This document shows positions 33,775 through 42,606 of a DNA stretch of 64,000 nt, in pieces. Both the position numbers and the translations under genes were made by a program. The notes under the pieces were generated by a model that worked only from the letters and a program-made list of their open reading frames with translations, had not been told where the DNA came from and searched no databases. The first letter of the stretch is position 1; the number at the start of each line of letters is the position of its first letter. The DNA is from Agathobaculum ammoniilyticum (GTDB lineage: Bacteria; Bacillota; Clostridia; Oscillospirales; Butyricicoccaceae), in the NCBI RefSeq assembly GCF_025567315.1, contig NZ_JAOQJE010000003.1, positions 124,001 through 188,000 of the forward strand, written 5' to 3'.

Positions 33775-33862
33775 TTTCTGGCGATAGAAAACAAGCATTC
33801 GCTATTTCTGCAGAGGTGCGGTATAATAAAATTGTCGTAAAGGCGCCAAGGCCGTCCTTACG
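33775..33862. promoter_or_regulatory. LysR/flavodoxin intergenic control region
   Basis: An inverted repeat TTTCT-6-AGAAA (33775-33790) overlaps the upstream side, and its left part TATTTCTG recurs at 33803-33810. Such paired sites are typical of LysR regulators. A plus-strand TATAAT is at 33822-33827 with a weak -35. Downstream, TCGTAA and TTACGA arms (33835-33862) form a leader hairpin. Confidence 0.5.
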
Positions 33863-33896
33863 ATAATTATCCTATTGATCCGAGGAGGTGTGAAAC

Positions 33897-34436
33897 ATGA
33901 AGATTTTAGTGATGGAGAGCAGCCCTCACAAGCACGGTTCCTCCAATTTGTTGGCTGCGGAATTCATACGCGGTGCCACAGAGGCCGGACACCAGACACA
34001 GGTCTTTGACGTGGCGCGCTCGGACCTTCGCCCCTGCCTGGGGTGCGACGCCTGCGGCATGTCCGGCTCCTGTGTGCAGAAGGATGGCATGGAGGAGCTG
34101 CGGCGCCGAATCCTTGCTTCCGATATGGTGGTATTTGTCACGCCGCTCTATTATTTCGGCATGTCCGCCCAGCTCAAAACAGCGATCAACCGCTTTTACA
34201 GCTTCAACGACGAGCTGTCGGCAAAGCATCTGAAAACGGCGCTGATCGCAGCGGCTTGGGACAGCAACGACTGGACGATGCATGACCTTGCCGGCCATTA
34301 CCAGACCTTGTGCAGGTATTTACATTTCAACGACCAAGGCATGCTCCTGGGTACTGGCTGCGGCACCGTATCCATGACCCAAAGCAGCCGTTTCCCCAAG
34401 CTGGCCTATGCGCTTGGAAAATCACTGACTGAATGA
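33897..34436 (+). CDS. NADPH-dependent FMN reductase / flavodoxin-fold protein
   Basis: 179 residues. The N-terminus MKILVMESSPHKHGSSNLLA is the FMN-phosphate site of the family. CLGCDACGMSGSCVQKDGM is a Cys cluster (C-x2-C-x5-C) seen in iron-sulfur flavoproteins and related NAD(P)H:quinone reductases. FVTPLYYFGMSAQLK follows. GGAGG lies before the ATG. It is probably a flavin-dependent reductase of quinones or similar compounds under LysR control. Confidence 0.9.
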   Translation: MKILVMESSPHKHGSSNLLAAEFIRGATEAGHQTQVFDVARSDLRPCLGCDACGMSGSCVQKDGMEELRRRILASDMVVFVTPLYYFGMSAQLKTAINRFYSFNDELSAKHLKTALIAAAWDSNDWTMHDLAGHYQTLCRYLHFNDQGMLLGTGCGTVSMTQSSRFPKLAYALGKSLTE

Positions 34437-34449
34437 GGAGGACTTGACC

Positions 34450-34932
34450 ATGAAAAAAGCATTGGTATCTTATTTTTCCGCCAGCGGCGTGACCGCGAAA
34501 GCTGCGAAGTCGCTGGCCGTAGCGATTGGCGCGGACCTTTACGAGATCAAACCCGCCGTGCCTTATACGCGCGCCGATCTGGACTGGACCAATAAGCGCT
34601 CCCGCAGCTCTGTCGAAATGCAGGACAGCGCCTCCCGTCCGGCGCTTGCCGACACGGACGCACCCATCGAAGCGTATGACGTTATTTTTGTCGGCTTCCC
34701 TATCTGGTGGTATATCGCGCCCACCATTATCAACAGCTTTTTGGAAAGCTACGATTTTTCGGGCAAGACCATCATCCTGTTTGCCACCTCGGGCGGCAGC
34801 GGCCTTGGCCGGACTGCGGACAGCCTGCGAAGCAGCGTGGCCGCTGATACCAAAATCGTCAACGGGCGCCTGCTCAACGGCCGTCTGTCCGAGTCCGAGC
34901 TAAAATCCTGGGTGGAGGGATTGGCCCTGTAA
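34450..34932 (+). CDS. Flavodoxin
   Basis: 160 residues. The N-terminus KKALVSYFSASGVTAKAAK holds the FMN-phosphate loop. LYEIKPAVPYTRADLDW and IFVGFPIWWYIAPTIINSF are typical of the flavodoxin_4 group. The gene starts 13 bp after the FMN reductase and has GGAGG 8 nt upstream. The same group of proteins has left a pseudogene at 29128-30153. Confidence 0.93.
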   Translation: MKKALVSYFSASGVTAKAAKSLAVAIGADLYEIKPAVPYTRADLDWTNKRSRSSVEMQDSASRPALADTDAPIEAYDVIFVGFPIWWYIAPTIINSFLESYDFSGKTIILFATSGGSGLGRTADSLRSSVAADTKIVNGRLLNGRLSESELKSWVEGLAL

Positions 34933-34955
34933 CCACAAGTCTCCCTCCAATCGGT

Positions 34956-35000
34956 ACCGCGCGGGTCGGCCGAACCGGCTGATCCGCGCGGTATTTTTTT
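34956..35000 (+). terminator. Terminator of the flavodoxin unit
   Basis: ACCGCGCGG and CCGCGCGGT pair around a 19-nt loop and are followed by seven T. Confidence 0.88.
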
Positions 35001-35106
35001 GACTGCCGCCCGCTTTTCGTGTCCGCCGGCAGACGGGGCTGCCCTCGTCCCGCGCATTGAACCATGCGTTTCCCAGCAGGAAAACAGAAAACCCGCGCGG
35101 TGCATA

Positions 35107-35135
35107 TTGTATTGCGCCACGCAGGCTGGTATCAT
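35107..35135 (+). promoter_or_regulatory. Promoter of the alcohol dehydrogenase gene
   Basis: TTGTAT (35107-35112), 17 nt, TATCAT (35130-35135), about 47 bp before the ATG. Confidence 0.6.
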
Positions 35136-35182
35136 AGGGATAGAACCATCCAAACAATCGGATTGCAGAGGAGGAAGCTGTT

Positions 35183-36125
35183 ATGAAAAGCGCAGTTTTT
35201 TACGGCAGGCATGATATCCGGATAGAGAACCGTCCCATCCCCGCCGTCGGCGCGCACGATGTGCTGATCCAAGTCAAGGCATGCGGCGTCTGCGGTACGG
35301 ATGTGCATATTTTCGAAGGGGACAAGGGCGCGGCCGAAACCCATCCCCCCACGGTTCTGGGACACGAATTCTCCGGCGTTATCGCGGATACCGGCAGCGC
35401 GGTCACGCGCTACCGCAAAGGGGACCGCGTGTGCGTCGATCCCAATTACTATTGCGGGGCATGCGAATTCTGCCGCGACGGTATGGCGCATTACTGCACG
35501 CACATGACCGGCTACGGCACCACTGTGGACGGCGCTTTCGCGGAATACTGCGCAGTCAACGAAAAGCAGGTTTACCCGCTCGGAGACGGTACTTCGTTCC
35601 AACAGGGCGCAATGACCGAACCGGTCGCCTGCTGTCTGCACGGCATGGATATGTGCGAGATCCGACCCGGCAGCCATGTCGCCGTGATCGGCGGCGGAAT
35701 GATCGGCCTGATTATGGTGCAGCTGGCAAGGCTTGCGGGCGCGTCGCGTATCGCGCTGCTGGAGCCGGTCGAAGGTAAACGCGCGGTCGGTAAAGCGCTT
35801 GGCACGGATGTCTGCATCGATCCGCTGCACGAGGACGTGCCGACAGCACTCGCCGCGCACGGCATGCTCTGTCTGAACACGGTTATCGAATGCGTCGGCC
35901 GGCCGGCCACCATCGAGCAGGCCATTGAACTGGCCGGCCCCAAGGCAGTCGTAATGATGTTCGGCCTGACCAGGCCGGATGAAGCGATCGCGGTTAAGCC
36001 TTTTACCGTTTTTCAAAAGGAAATCGTCCTCAAAGCGTCCTATATCAATCCCTATACGCAGCGCCGCGCGCTTGATCTGATCGATTCCGGCCGTTTGGAT
36101 GTGACCAGTATGGTGCATACCGTCT
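35183..36125 (+). CDS. Zinc-dependent alcohol dehydrogenase (3' end in assembly gap)
   Basis: 314 residues before the run of N; the family is about 340 long, so roughly 25-30 residues are missing. Catalytic zinc ligands are in CGVCGTDVHIFEGD and LGHEFSG; structural zinc cysteines are in YYCGACEFCRDGMAHYC. The NAD site VAVIGGGMIGLIMVQLA follows. An AGGAGG site precedes the ATG. Family resemblance is to sorbitol/L-gulonate-type dehydrogenases. The gene converges on the binding-protein gene across the gap, so both ends are hidden. Confidence 0.9.
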
Positions 36126-36436
36126 NNNNNNNNNNNNNNNNNNNNNNNNNNNNNNNNNNNNNNNNNNNNNNNNNNNNNNNNNNNNNNNNNNNNNNNNNNN
36201 NNNNNNNNNNNNNNNNNNNNNNNNNNNNNNNNNNNNNNNNNNNNNNNNNNNNNNNNNNNNNNNNNNNNNNNNNNNNNNNNNNNNNNNNNNNNNNNNNNNN
36301 NNNNNNNNNNNNNNNNNNNNNNNNNNNNNNNNNNNNNNNNNNNNNNNNNNNNNNNNNNNNNNNNNNNNNNNNNNNNNNNNNNNNNNNNNNNNNNNNNNNN
36401 NNNNNNNNNNNNNNNNNNNNNNNNNNNNNNNNNNNN
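36126..36436. other. Assembly gap (311 N)
   Basis: All bases are N. The true length may differ. It hides the 3' ends of two convergent genes and presumably a terminator. Confidence 0.99.
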
Positions 36437-37517
36437 GCGCGTCCCGAATATCCTCGCTTTCCAGCGTGTCCGCGCGCCGCATCGCCTCCGCTAACAGCAT
36501 CATCGCGTCGTAGCCGCGGTAGGCCGCTTCCGCCACCGGCATTGTACCGTAGCGTTGGATAAATTTTTCCAAAAAGGTCCTCTCCTCCGGCGTAACCGCT
36601 TCAATAGGCGAATCCGGAATGGAGTACCCGCAGGCGTATACCACGCCCTCCGCCGCATCTCCCGCCGAACGGCGCACTTCACTGTTTGCAAAGCTCTCCG
36701 GCGCATACACCGCGCCCTGGAAACCGGCCTGGCGCAGCTGGCGGATCTGAAGGCTGGCGGTTTCGCTGCTTGTGTACAGGATGAGCGAATCGATATTCAT
36801 ATGATTCAGCCGCATAAACATTGTAGAATAATCGTTTTCGTCAATCTTATGCTTTTTCAGCCATACCAGCTCCATTTGCGGGCAATCTTCAATCAGCGCT
36901 TCCATATGCTTGGCGCCGCTCTCCGCATAATCGGTCTCTGAATATAAAATACCGATCCGCTTCGCTCCCTGACGCTCCATCGCGCTTAACAGCAACTCAT
37001 CAAAATACTTCGAGCTTGCTGTGGAGCGGAACAGGTATTTGTTTCCCACTCCGGTCCAGACAAAGCTTGTCCCCAACCCGATCTGCACCACATGAGCCTG
37101 TTCGGTCAGCTCGGTGGTTTGCAGGATATTCCCGCTCGTATGGGAACCAATAATGGCATCCACGCGATCTTCCTCTATCATCTTCCGAACCGCCGTGACC
37201 GCGGCCTCGCTATCGGACTGGTCGTCATATTCGATCAGGCGGATCTCTTTTCCGTCAACCCCACCGCTTCCGTTGATGTCCTCGACCGCCAGCCGGATCC
37301 CCTGTTGCCCCATGCGGCCAAGCAGCGAGGCATATCCTGTCAGCGATGCATATACGCCGATCTTGATATATGGCGTATCATCCCGTTTTTCGTATGGCTT
37401 TACCCGAATTGTCTGCGCGCCCAGCTCGTATTTTTTATCCAAATATACTGTCGGCAGCAAAGACGCCGCAACCATCAGGACTGCCGCCGCAAGCCTGCCA
37501 AACCGTAACCGACGCAT
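36437..37517 (-). CDS. LivK-type ABC/TCS substrate-binding protein (3' end in gap)
   Basis: About 360 residues are visible. An N-terminal membrane-spanning segment (LAAAVLMVAASLLPTVYL) has no lipobox Cys. The binding lobe begins IKIGVYASLTGYASLLGRMG and has EDINGSGGVDGKEIRLIEYDDQSD, the usual type I fold of leucine/amide-binding proteins; a second lobe starts near GAKRIGILYSETDYAESG. No permease or ATPase genes are adjacent, and a divergent YesM-type kinase is. It may be an extracytoplasmic sensor partner rather than a transporter component. I chose the second ATG because GGGGGA lies at a good distance. Confidence 0.82.
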
Positions 37518-37620
37518 TTCCATCCCCCATTCGGCCGCCTAAACCGCGTTTTTGAAAACTGTCTGTCAATTTATATCATATTGGCGCAATCCCGATTATT
37601 TTATTATAATATTTCGCTCT

Positions 37621-37682
37621 TTTAGTAAAATATTCTGGTTCTTTTTGATATTCCAAAACTTATTCCACAAAATTGCTATAAT
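37621..37682 (+). promoter_or_regulatory. yesM-like promoter with 21-nt shared motif
   Basis: The 21-nt segment 37621-37641 (core AGTAAAATATTCTG) matches 16 of 21 positions of the palindromic segment at 48131-48151 before uxaE. A good -10 (TATAAT, 37677-37682) lies 35 bp downstream with only a poor -35, as expected of an activated promoter. The motif also lies about 100 bp upstream of the divergent binding-protein gene. Confidence 0.55.
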
Positions 37683-37717
37683 GAAGAAAACCCCTTGTCC
37701 ATCTTTGGAGCTTTATT

Positions 37718-39487
37718 ATGAGAAACCACTTGTCTATGAGGAATCTGTCTCTGCGGCAAAAGCTTTTCTACTGGCTTACTCTGACAACGATTATCCCCCT
37801 GCTGATCTTCCTGCCGCCGCTGACGCTTTATCAGAGCTATGCCATACAAAAGTCCATCGACCGTATGTGTCTGGAGCAGTCCAACCAGACCTCAGTACAA
37901 CTGGACAGGATCTTCAACCAGATAAATTCCATCTCTAACTTGTACTTCCTTGATCCTATGATCGAGGACACGCTCCAAAACGGCATTATTTATGACCAGC
38001 TTGGTTACAATGCAGCACAGAGAGACATCATTGCGCTCCAACAGAAGTACAACACCTCCATCCCTGACGTAGACCTGCACCTCACCATTGTTGCTAACGA
38101 CGGACGGATATATGGGAACGGCGTTTATGACCATACCGTTCCCATTACGGAAATTAAGCAGAGGTGGTGGTATCAGGACCTGCAGCGGAACTCCTGGCAA
38201 ACGCTGTGGGTGCGGGACGAGTATCTGAACCGCATCCACAGTAACGCGCAGACCAATTATATTTACAGCATTCGCGCTTTGAAAAACTTTGACACTTGGG
38301 AGAATCACGGCATTTTGATCATGAGCTTTCTGGAAAGCGACCTGATCAAGCTGTATGGCTCCAGCCTTTCCTCCCACAGCGCGGTCGCGATATTCGATCA
38401 ATACAACAATATCATTTCTTCCGTATCCTATAACAATCTTAATGTTTTTCCGATTTCCACACAGGCGCGGGCCCAATATGCAGGCTCATACATAACCTCG
38501 ATCGATAATGTAAAATATCATATCACCTATAACACCGTATCGCAGCCACAATGGAAGGTCGTCACCTTTTTGCCCACCAGCTATCTTTTCGGTGAATATA
38601 TCAGTTTCCGTATCTTATATCTTGTAGTCATCTCCCTATTTTTGCTGGCGCTTTTTGCTTTCACTTGGATTATTTCACGTCATTTCGTCTCCCCTATTAA
38701 CCTTTTGACCCAGGAGATCCACCGCATCAGGCAGTCGTCGTTCTCCCAGCGTGTCAGCGTCACCTCCTCGGATGAAATCGGCCTGCTTGCCTGTGAATTC
38801 AACGAAATGCTCAATCAAATCGAGTCGCTGATGCAGAGCATCATTGAGGAGCAGCGGCGCAAGCGTAAGGCTGAACTGCAATCCCTGTACGCGCAGATCA
38901 ATCCTCATTTTATCTATAATACCCTGACTGCTATCCGCTTTCTCGTTTATACCGAGCAAAAGCAGACCGTTGACCATACGCTCTGCTCCTTTATCACCCT
39001 GCTCAGGCACTCCATCTCCAGTAGCGAGGAGTTCTGCTCGATCCGGACCGAACTGCGGATGCTGCAATGCTATATCGATATCCAGCAAATCTCCTTTGAC
39101 AAGCCGTTCGAGGTTTGCTGGGATGTCGACTCAAGCCTTCTGGATTGCAAAATACTCAAGCTTACGCTTCAGCCGCTCGTTGAAAACGCCGTGATGCACG
39201 GCCTGAAATCCAAGAAGGGCGACCGGAAGCTGTACATCCGTGTCCAGCGCTACCAGCAGGATATCATGATCGCAATTTCGGACAACGGGATCGGAACGGA
39301 TAAGGTCCTCTCTTTCTATGAGGCACAGTCCGATTTCCGGTCCAGCGTCGGACTGATCAATATCCACAGCCGGATCGTGCTGCATTTCGGCCATCCCTAC
39401 GGCATCACCTTTTACAGCAAAAAGGGGGGCGGCACCACCGTGCTTGTCCATATCCCTGCTATTTCTTGTCAGGAGGAACTGATTTAA
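37718..39487 (+). CDS. YesM-type sensor histidine kinase
   Basis: 589 residues. A membrane helix at about 14-40, an extracytoplasmic sensor domain of some 250 residues (Cache-like), a second membrane helix near 300-325, then a HAMP domain. The phospho-accepting His397 lies in QINPHFIYNTLTAIRF, the His-kinase signature of the YesM/LytS group; the ATPase part has LTLQPLVENAVMHGL (N box) and ISDNGIGT (G1). GGAG is 7 nt before the ATG. It is translated together with the response regulator that follows 2 bp later. Confidence 0.95.
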   Translation: MRNHLSMRNLSLRQKLFYWLTLTTIIPLLIFLPPLTLYQSYAIQKSIDRMCLEQSNQTSVQLDRIFNQINSISNLYFLDPMIEDTLQNGIIYDQLGYNAAQRDIIALQQKYNTSIPDVDLHLTIVANDGRIYGNGVYDHTVPITEIKQRWWYQDLQRNSWQTLWVRDEYLNRIHSNAQTNYIYSIRALKNFDTWENHGILIMSFLESDLIKLYGSSLSSHSAVAIFDQYNNIISSVSYNNLNVFPISTQARAQYAGSYITSIDNVKYHITYNTVSQPQWKVVTFLPTSYLFGEYISFRILYLVVISLFLLALFAFTWIISRHFVSPINLLTQEIHRIRQSSFSQRVSVTSSDEIGLLACEFNEMLNQIESLMQSIIEEQRRKRKAELQSLYAQINPHFIYNTLTAIRFLVYTEQKQTVDHTLCSFITLLRHSISSSEEFCSIRTELRMLQCYIDIQQISFDKPFEVCWDVDSSLLDCKILKLTLQPLVENAVMHGLKSKKGDRKLYIRVQRYQQDIMIAISDNGIGTDKVLSFYEAQSDFRSSVGLINIHSRIVLHFGHPYGITFYSKKGGGTTVLVHIPAISCQEELI

Positions 39488-39489
39488 CC

Positions 39490-41046
39490 ATGAAGATCTT
39501 GGTTGTGGACGATGACACATTGATCCGCAAATGGATGACGCTTTTGCTGGAGCAGTCCGCAAAAACGCTCGAAATTCTACAGGCCGAAAACGGCGCTGAC
39601 GCCTTGTCTCTTGTTCAGGAAAACCCTGACCTGGATCTGATTATTACCGATATCAAAATGCCGCTTATGAACGGTCTGGAGCTTTGCGAATGTGTCAAGC
39701 GCCTATATCCATCGGTATGTATTGTCATTCTCAGTTCGTATGACGACTTTTCTTATGTCAAGCAGGCGCTCCGGCTAGGGGCCACGGACTATATCCTGAA
39801 AGCGGAAATGAATGCCGAAGATATCGCCAACGCGCTCCAGAAAGCGCAGCAGTTCAAAATTCAGCACACACTGTCCAACATGCCCTCCCAAGGAAGCCAA
39901 CTGATGGACAAGTCGCTGCTCCTGCAGGAATTCCTCGCGCAGCCGAACGCCAGCACACAGACGTTCCTTTTCTCACTCGACCCACAGCTTTCCCCGCAGA
40001 ACCTTTCAATTTTTCTGCTCAAGCTGTCCTTTCCCTCGTCGGCCGGTATTTCCGATATACTGCAGATGATCAGCCTGACATTGAATGAACAGGGGCTTCA
40101 CGCCGTATGCCTGGCTTACACACGGGAAATCATCGTTGTGTTTTGCAACAACCTGCAGCAATACAGTCATTCTTACGATTCCTCCTCATATTTCGGCTCG
40201 CTTTCCGCCGGCATCGAGCGGCAGGCCGGCTGCAGAGTCGCCGCATGGACCGCAATGTACATCCGGCAGGCCACCCAGTTGCAGGACAACCTGAACAAAG
40301 CGCTTGATTCACTTCACTTCAAGCAGTATTACTCCCTGAATGTTGTGGACAGCGCCCAGCTTTCGGACTCCGAGCCTAAGCAATTCCTTTCCATGAAATT
40401 GCTGAAGGACATCTCCGACGCTCTCTCCCACCAGCAGTTTCAGGAGGCCTGCGACGCGCTTACCCAGTATATTGAAGAAAGCCATCAGCTTTTCTGCGCG
40501 CCGAAGGAAATTGAAAAATATTTTACTGTTGTCGGCTACCGTCTGATCGCCGCCTGTCCGTCCGTAGAATCCGATACGACGGTTTTCGACCGGCTGGACC
40601 GCCTTTTATCCGCCTGCCTTCATCTTCCAACCAAGGAGGAGTTCACCCAGGCCGCCGCTGCATTCATCAGCTATTTCCTGAAGCTGGCGGTATCCAACCG
40701 CAAAAAGCTGTCCCCCTCCGTACTGAGCTGCCTGCAGTATATTGATGCGCATTATATGGAAAAGCTGTCGCTCGATCAGCTTGCCGCCCACGTTTTCCTC
40801 AACCGCACCTATCTGAGCGAATTGTTCAAGCGGGAAATGGGCATCTCCTTTAACGATTTCCTCAACCGGCAGCGCATTATACACGCCTGCGAATATATCC
40901 AGACCAGCCATTATTCCATGGCAAAAATTGCGGAAATGACAGGTTTTTCCGACCAGAACTATTTCACCAAAATCTTCAAAAAAATAACCGGTCAAACGCC
41001 CCGTCAATACAAAAATAACCAGACGGCCGGACAGCCGCAGGCATAA
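39490..41046 (+). CDS. YesN-type response regulator with AraC DNA-binding domain
   Basis: 518 residues. The receiver domain has D8-D9 (VVDDD), phospho-acceptor D54 (IITDIKMPLMNG) and the following Lys in YILKAEM. A central region of about 270 residues of unknown fold precedes the C-terminal AraC-type double helix-turn-helix (about 415-515: LDQLAAHVFLNRTYLSELFK and MAKIAEMTGFSDQNYFTKIF). Partner of the kinase just upstream. Members of this type control carbohydrate-transport genes nearby, so the uxaE operon is the likely target. Confidence 0.94.
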   Translation: MKILVVDDDTLIRKWMTLLLEQSAKTLEILQAENGADALSLVQENPDLDLIITDIKMPLMNGLELCECVKRLYPSVCIVILSSYDDFSYVKQALRLGATDYILKAEMNAEDIANALQKAQQFKIQHTLSNMPSQGSQLMDKSLLLQEFLAQPNASTQTFLFSLDPQLSPQNLSIFLLKLSFPSSAGISDILQMISLTLNEQGLHAVCLAYTREIIVVFCNNLQQYSHSYDSSSYFGSLSAGIERQAGCRVAAWTAMYIRQATQLQDNLNKALDSLHFKQYYSLNVVDSAQLSDSEPKQFLSMKLLKDISDALSHQQFQEACDALTQYIEESHQLFCAPKEIEKYFTVVGYRLIAACPSVESDTTVFDRLDRLLSACLHLPTKEEFTQAAAAFISYFLKLAVSNRKKLSPSVLSCLQYIDAHYMEKLSLDQLAAHVFLNRTYLSELFKREMGISFNDFLNRQRIIHACEYIQTSHYSMAKIAEMTGFSDQNYFTKIFKKITGQTPRQYKNNQTAGQPQA

Positions 41047-41050
41047 CGGC

Positions 41051-41084
41051 CAAAACGCCGCAGGGTCACCCCTGCGGCGTTTTG
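41051..41084. terminator. Terminator between the two-component and uronate units
   Basis: AAAACGCCGCAGGG, a 3-4-nt loop and CCCTGCGGCGTTTT; it could act on both strands (A-run left, T-run right). Confidence 0.85.
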
Positions 41085-41117
41085 AAAAGTGAAGAAAAGA
41101 AAAAGAGGTCAGCAAAA

Positions 41118-42593
41118 TTATTCATCCATCAGCGTGTCAAATACCGTGCGGATCCCCTGCTGCCGTATATCCGCAAGCAGCCCTGCCAGTTGTTCCGCCA
41201 GTTTCGGTATGCCGCCGATTTCTGGAAACACCGTTTCCCCGCAGAACCGCACCAGCTTTTCCGGCGTATCCTCTCGGTGTTCCCAGAAAAATTCCAGAAC
41301 ATCCTGGTCATCTCTGACCGGATAGGGGATCCCCTCGCGCGCGCCGTAGTAGCCCTGTGCGTTTTTGGAGTGCAGATGGTAAAATTCGAGCAGCGCGGCC
41401 AGAGAGAACACCGTGCAGACCGGCAGCTCCCCATTCTGCTCCCAATAGGCCAGCAGGCTCGGCCAAACCCTTGCCTTCCACTTGGAAACCGAATTGAGTG
41501 AGATTGCCAGCAGGCTATGCTGGATAAAGGGGTTATTCAGGCGCACCATCACCTGATCGGCAAAGGCGCGCATATCCGCGTCGTCCAACTGCAAATATGG
41601 GATGATTTCGTCGTATATCATCCGGCGGACAAAGCGGACGCACAGCGGGCAGGCCATATAGTCCAGGCTGATGTCGCTGCCCATTAGGTATGCCGCCAAT
41701 GAGATGCCGGTCTGCGCGCCGTTCAGGATGCGCACCTTGCGCTTTTTATAATACGATGAATCGGGGACGATCACCACCGGCAGTCCGGCCTGTTCAAACG
41801 GAAGCTCCTGCTTCATCCATTCCGGACCCTGGATCGCCCAGAACGCGAAAGGCTCGCCGGTATCCAGCAGGCGGTCCTCCACACCGTTTTCCTGATTCAG
41901 GCGCTCCGCATCCTCCTTCGGATAGCCGGTTATGATGCGGTCGACCAGCGTATCGCAGAACACATTTTCCTCCTCCAGCCAGTTGAGGAAGTCTTCCGGC
42001 AGTCCCCAGCGCCCCGCATAAGTTTGCACGCATTTTTTCAGTTCCTGTCCGTTGTGGTCGATCAGCTCGCAGGAAAGAACAATGAACCCCTTGCCCTTTT
42101 GTTGGCCAAAGCATTGATACCGCTTCCACAGCAATTGCGTCAGCTTGCCGGGGAAGGAAGCTGCCGGGCAGTCCTCCAGCCGGTCCTCCGTACGGCAGGA
42201 TATCCCCGCTTCGGTCGTGTTGGAAACAATAAAACGCAGTTCCGGCTGCTCCGCGCAGGCAAGGAACGCTTCAAAATCACGGTAGGGGTCGATCGCCCGG
42301 CTGATTGAACTGACCAGCCGGCTCTGCACTTGGGGCGCCGACGGCTCGCCGCCCCGCAGATAAAGGTGGTACAGGCCGTCCTGTCGGTTGATCACGTCCG
42401 CCAGCCCGCTCTTGATCGGTTGGACAACAATCACCTTGTTGTCCAACCCCATGCGCTCATTAGCGCAGTCGATAAAATAATCTACAAAGCCGCGCAGGAA
42501 ATTCCCTTCGCCAAACTGTAAAAAGCGTTCCGTTCCAGTCCGCAGTATGAATGCGTTCTGGTCCGGCAGGGTTTGATAGCATAGCGTTTCCAA
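41118..42593 (-). CDS. uxaB: Tagaturonate reductase (altronate oxidoreductase)
   Basis: 491 residues of the mannitol dehydrogenase superfamily. LQFGEGNFLRGFVDYFID (near 27-44) is the NAD site, and IVSNTTEAGI and VRILNGAQTGISLAAYL are characteristic of UxaB rather than of UxuB or mannitol dehydrogenase. The enzyme reduces D-tagaturonate to D-altronate with NADH. It is the last gene of the TRAP operon, 13 bp after the large permease. No altronate dehydratase is in the window, so the next step must be encoded elsewhere. Confidence 0.9.
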   Translation of the reverse strand: METLCYQTLPDQNAFILRTGTERFLQFGEGNFLRGFVDYFIDCANERMGLDNKVIVVQPIKSGLADVINRQDGLYHLYLRGGEPSAPQVQSRLVSSISRAIDPYRDFEAFLACAEQPELRFIVSNTTEAGISCRTEDRLEDCPAASFPGKLTQLLWKRYQCFGQQKGKGFIVLSCELIDHNGQELKKCVQTYAGRWGLPEDFLNWLEEENVFCDTLVDRIITGYPKEDAERLNQENGVEDRLLDTGEPFAFWAIQGPEWMKQELPFEQAGLPVVIVPDSSYYKKRKVRILNGAQTGISLAAYLMGSDISLDYMACPLCVRFVRRMIYDEIIPYLQLDDADMRAFADQVMVRLNNPFIQHSLLAISLNSVSKWKARVWPSLLAYWEQNGELPVCTVFSLAALLEFYHLHSKNAQGYYGAREGIPYPVRDDQDVLEFFWEHREDTPEKLVRFCGETVFPEIGGIPKLAEQLAGLLADIRQQGIRTVFDTLMDE

Positions 42594-42606
42594 AACCGAT
42601 TCCCCC

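Noticed and set aside
35183..36562. A continuous frame through the N-run joining the dehydrogenase to sequence beyond the gap
   Set aside because: The bases 36126-36436 are unknown. The part beyond the gap on this strand is the antisense of the binding-protein gene, so the fusion is an artefact.
36045..37523. A minus-strand frame joining the binding protein through the gap
   Set aside because: The same gap artefact; the codons left of the gap are antisense to the dehydrogenase.
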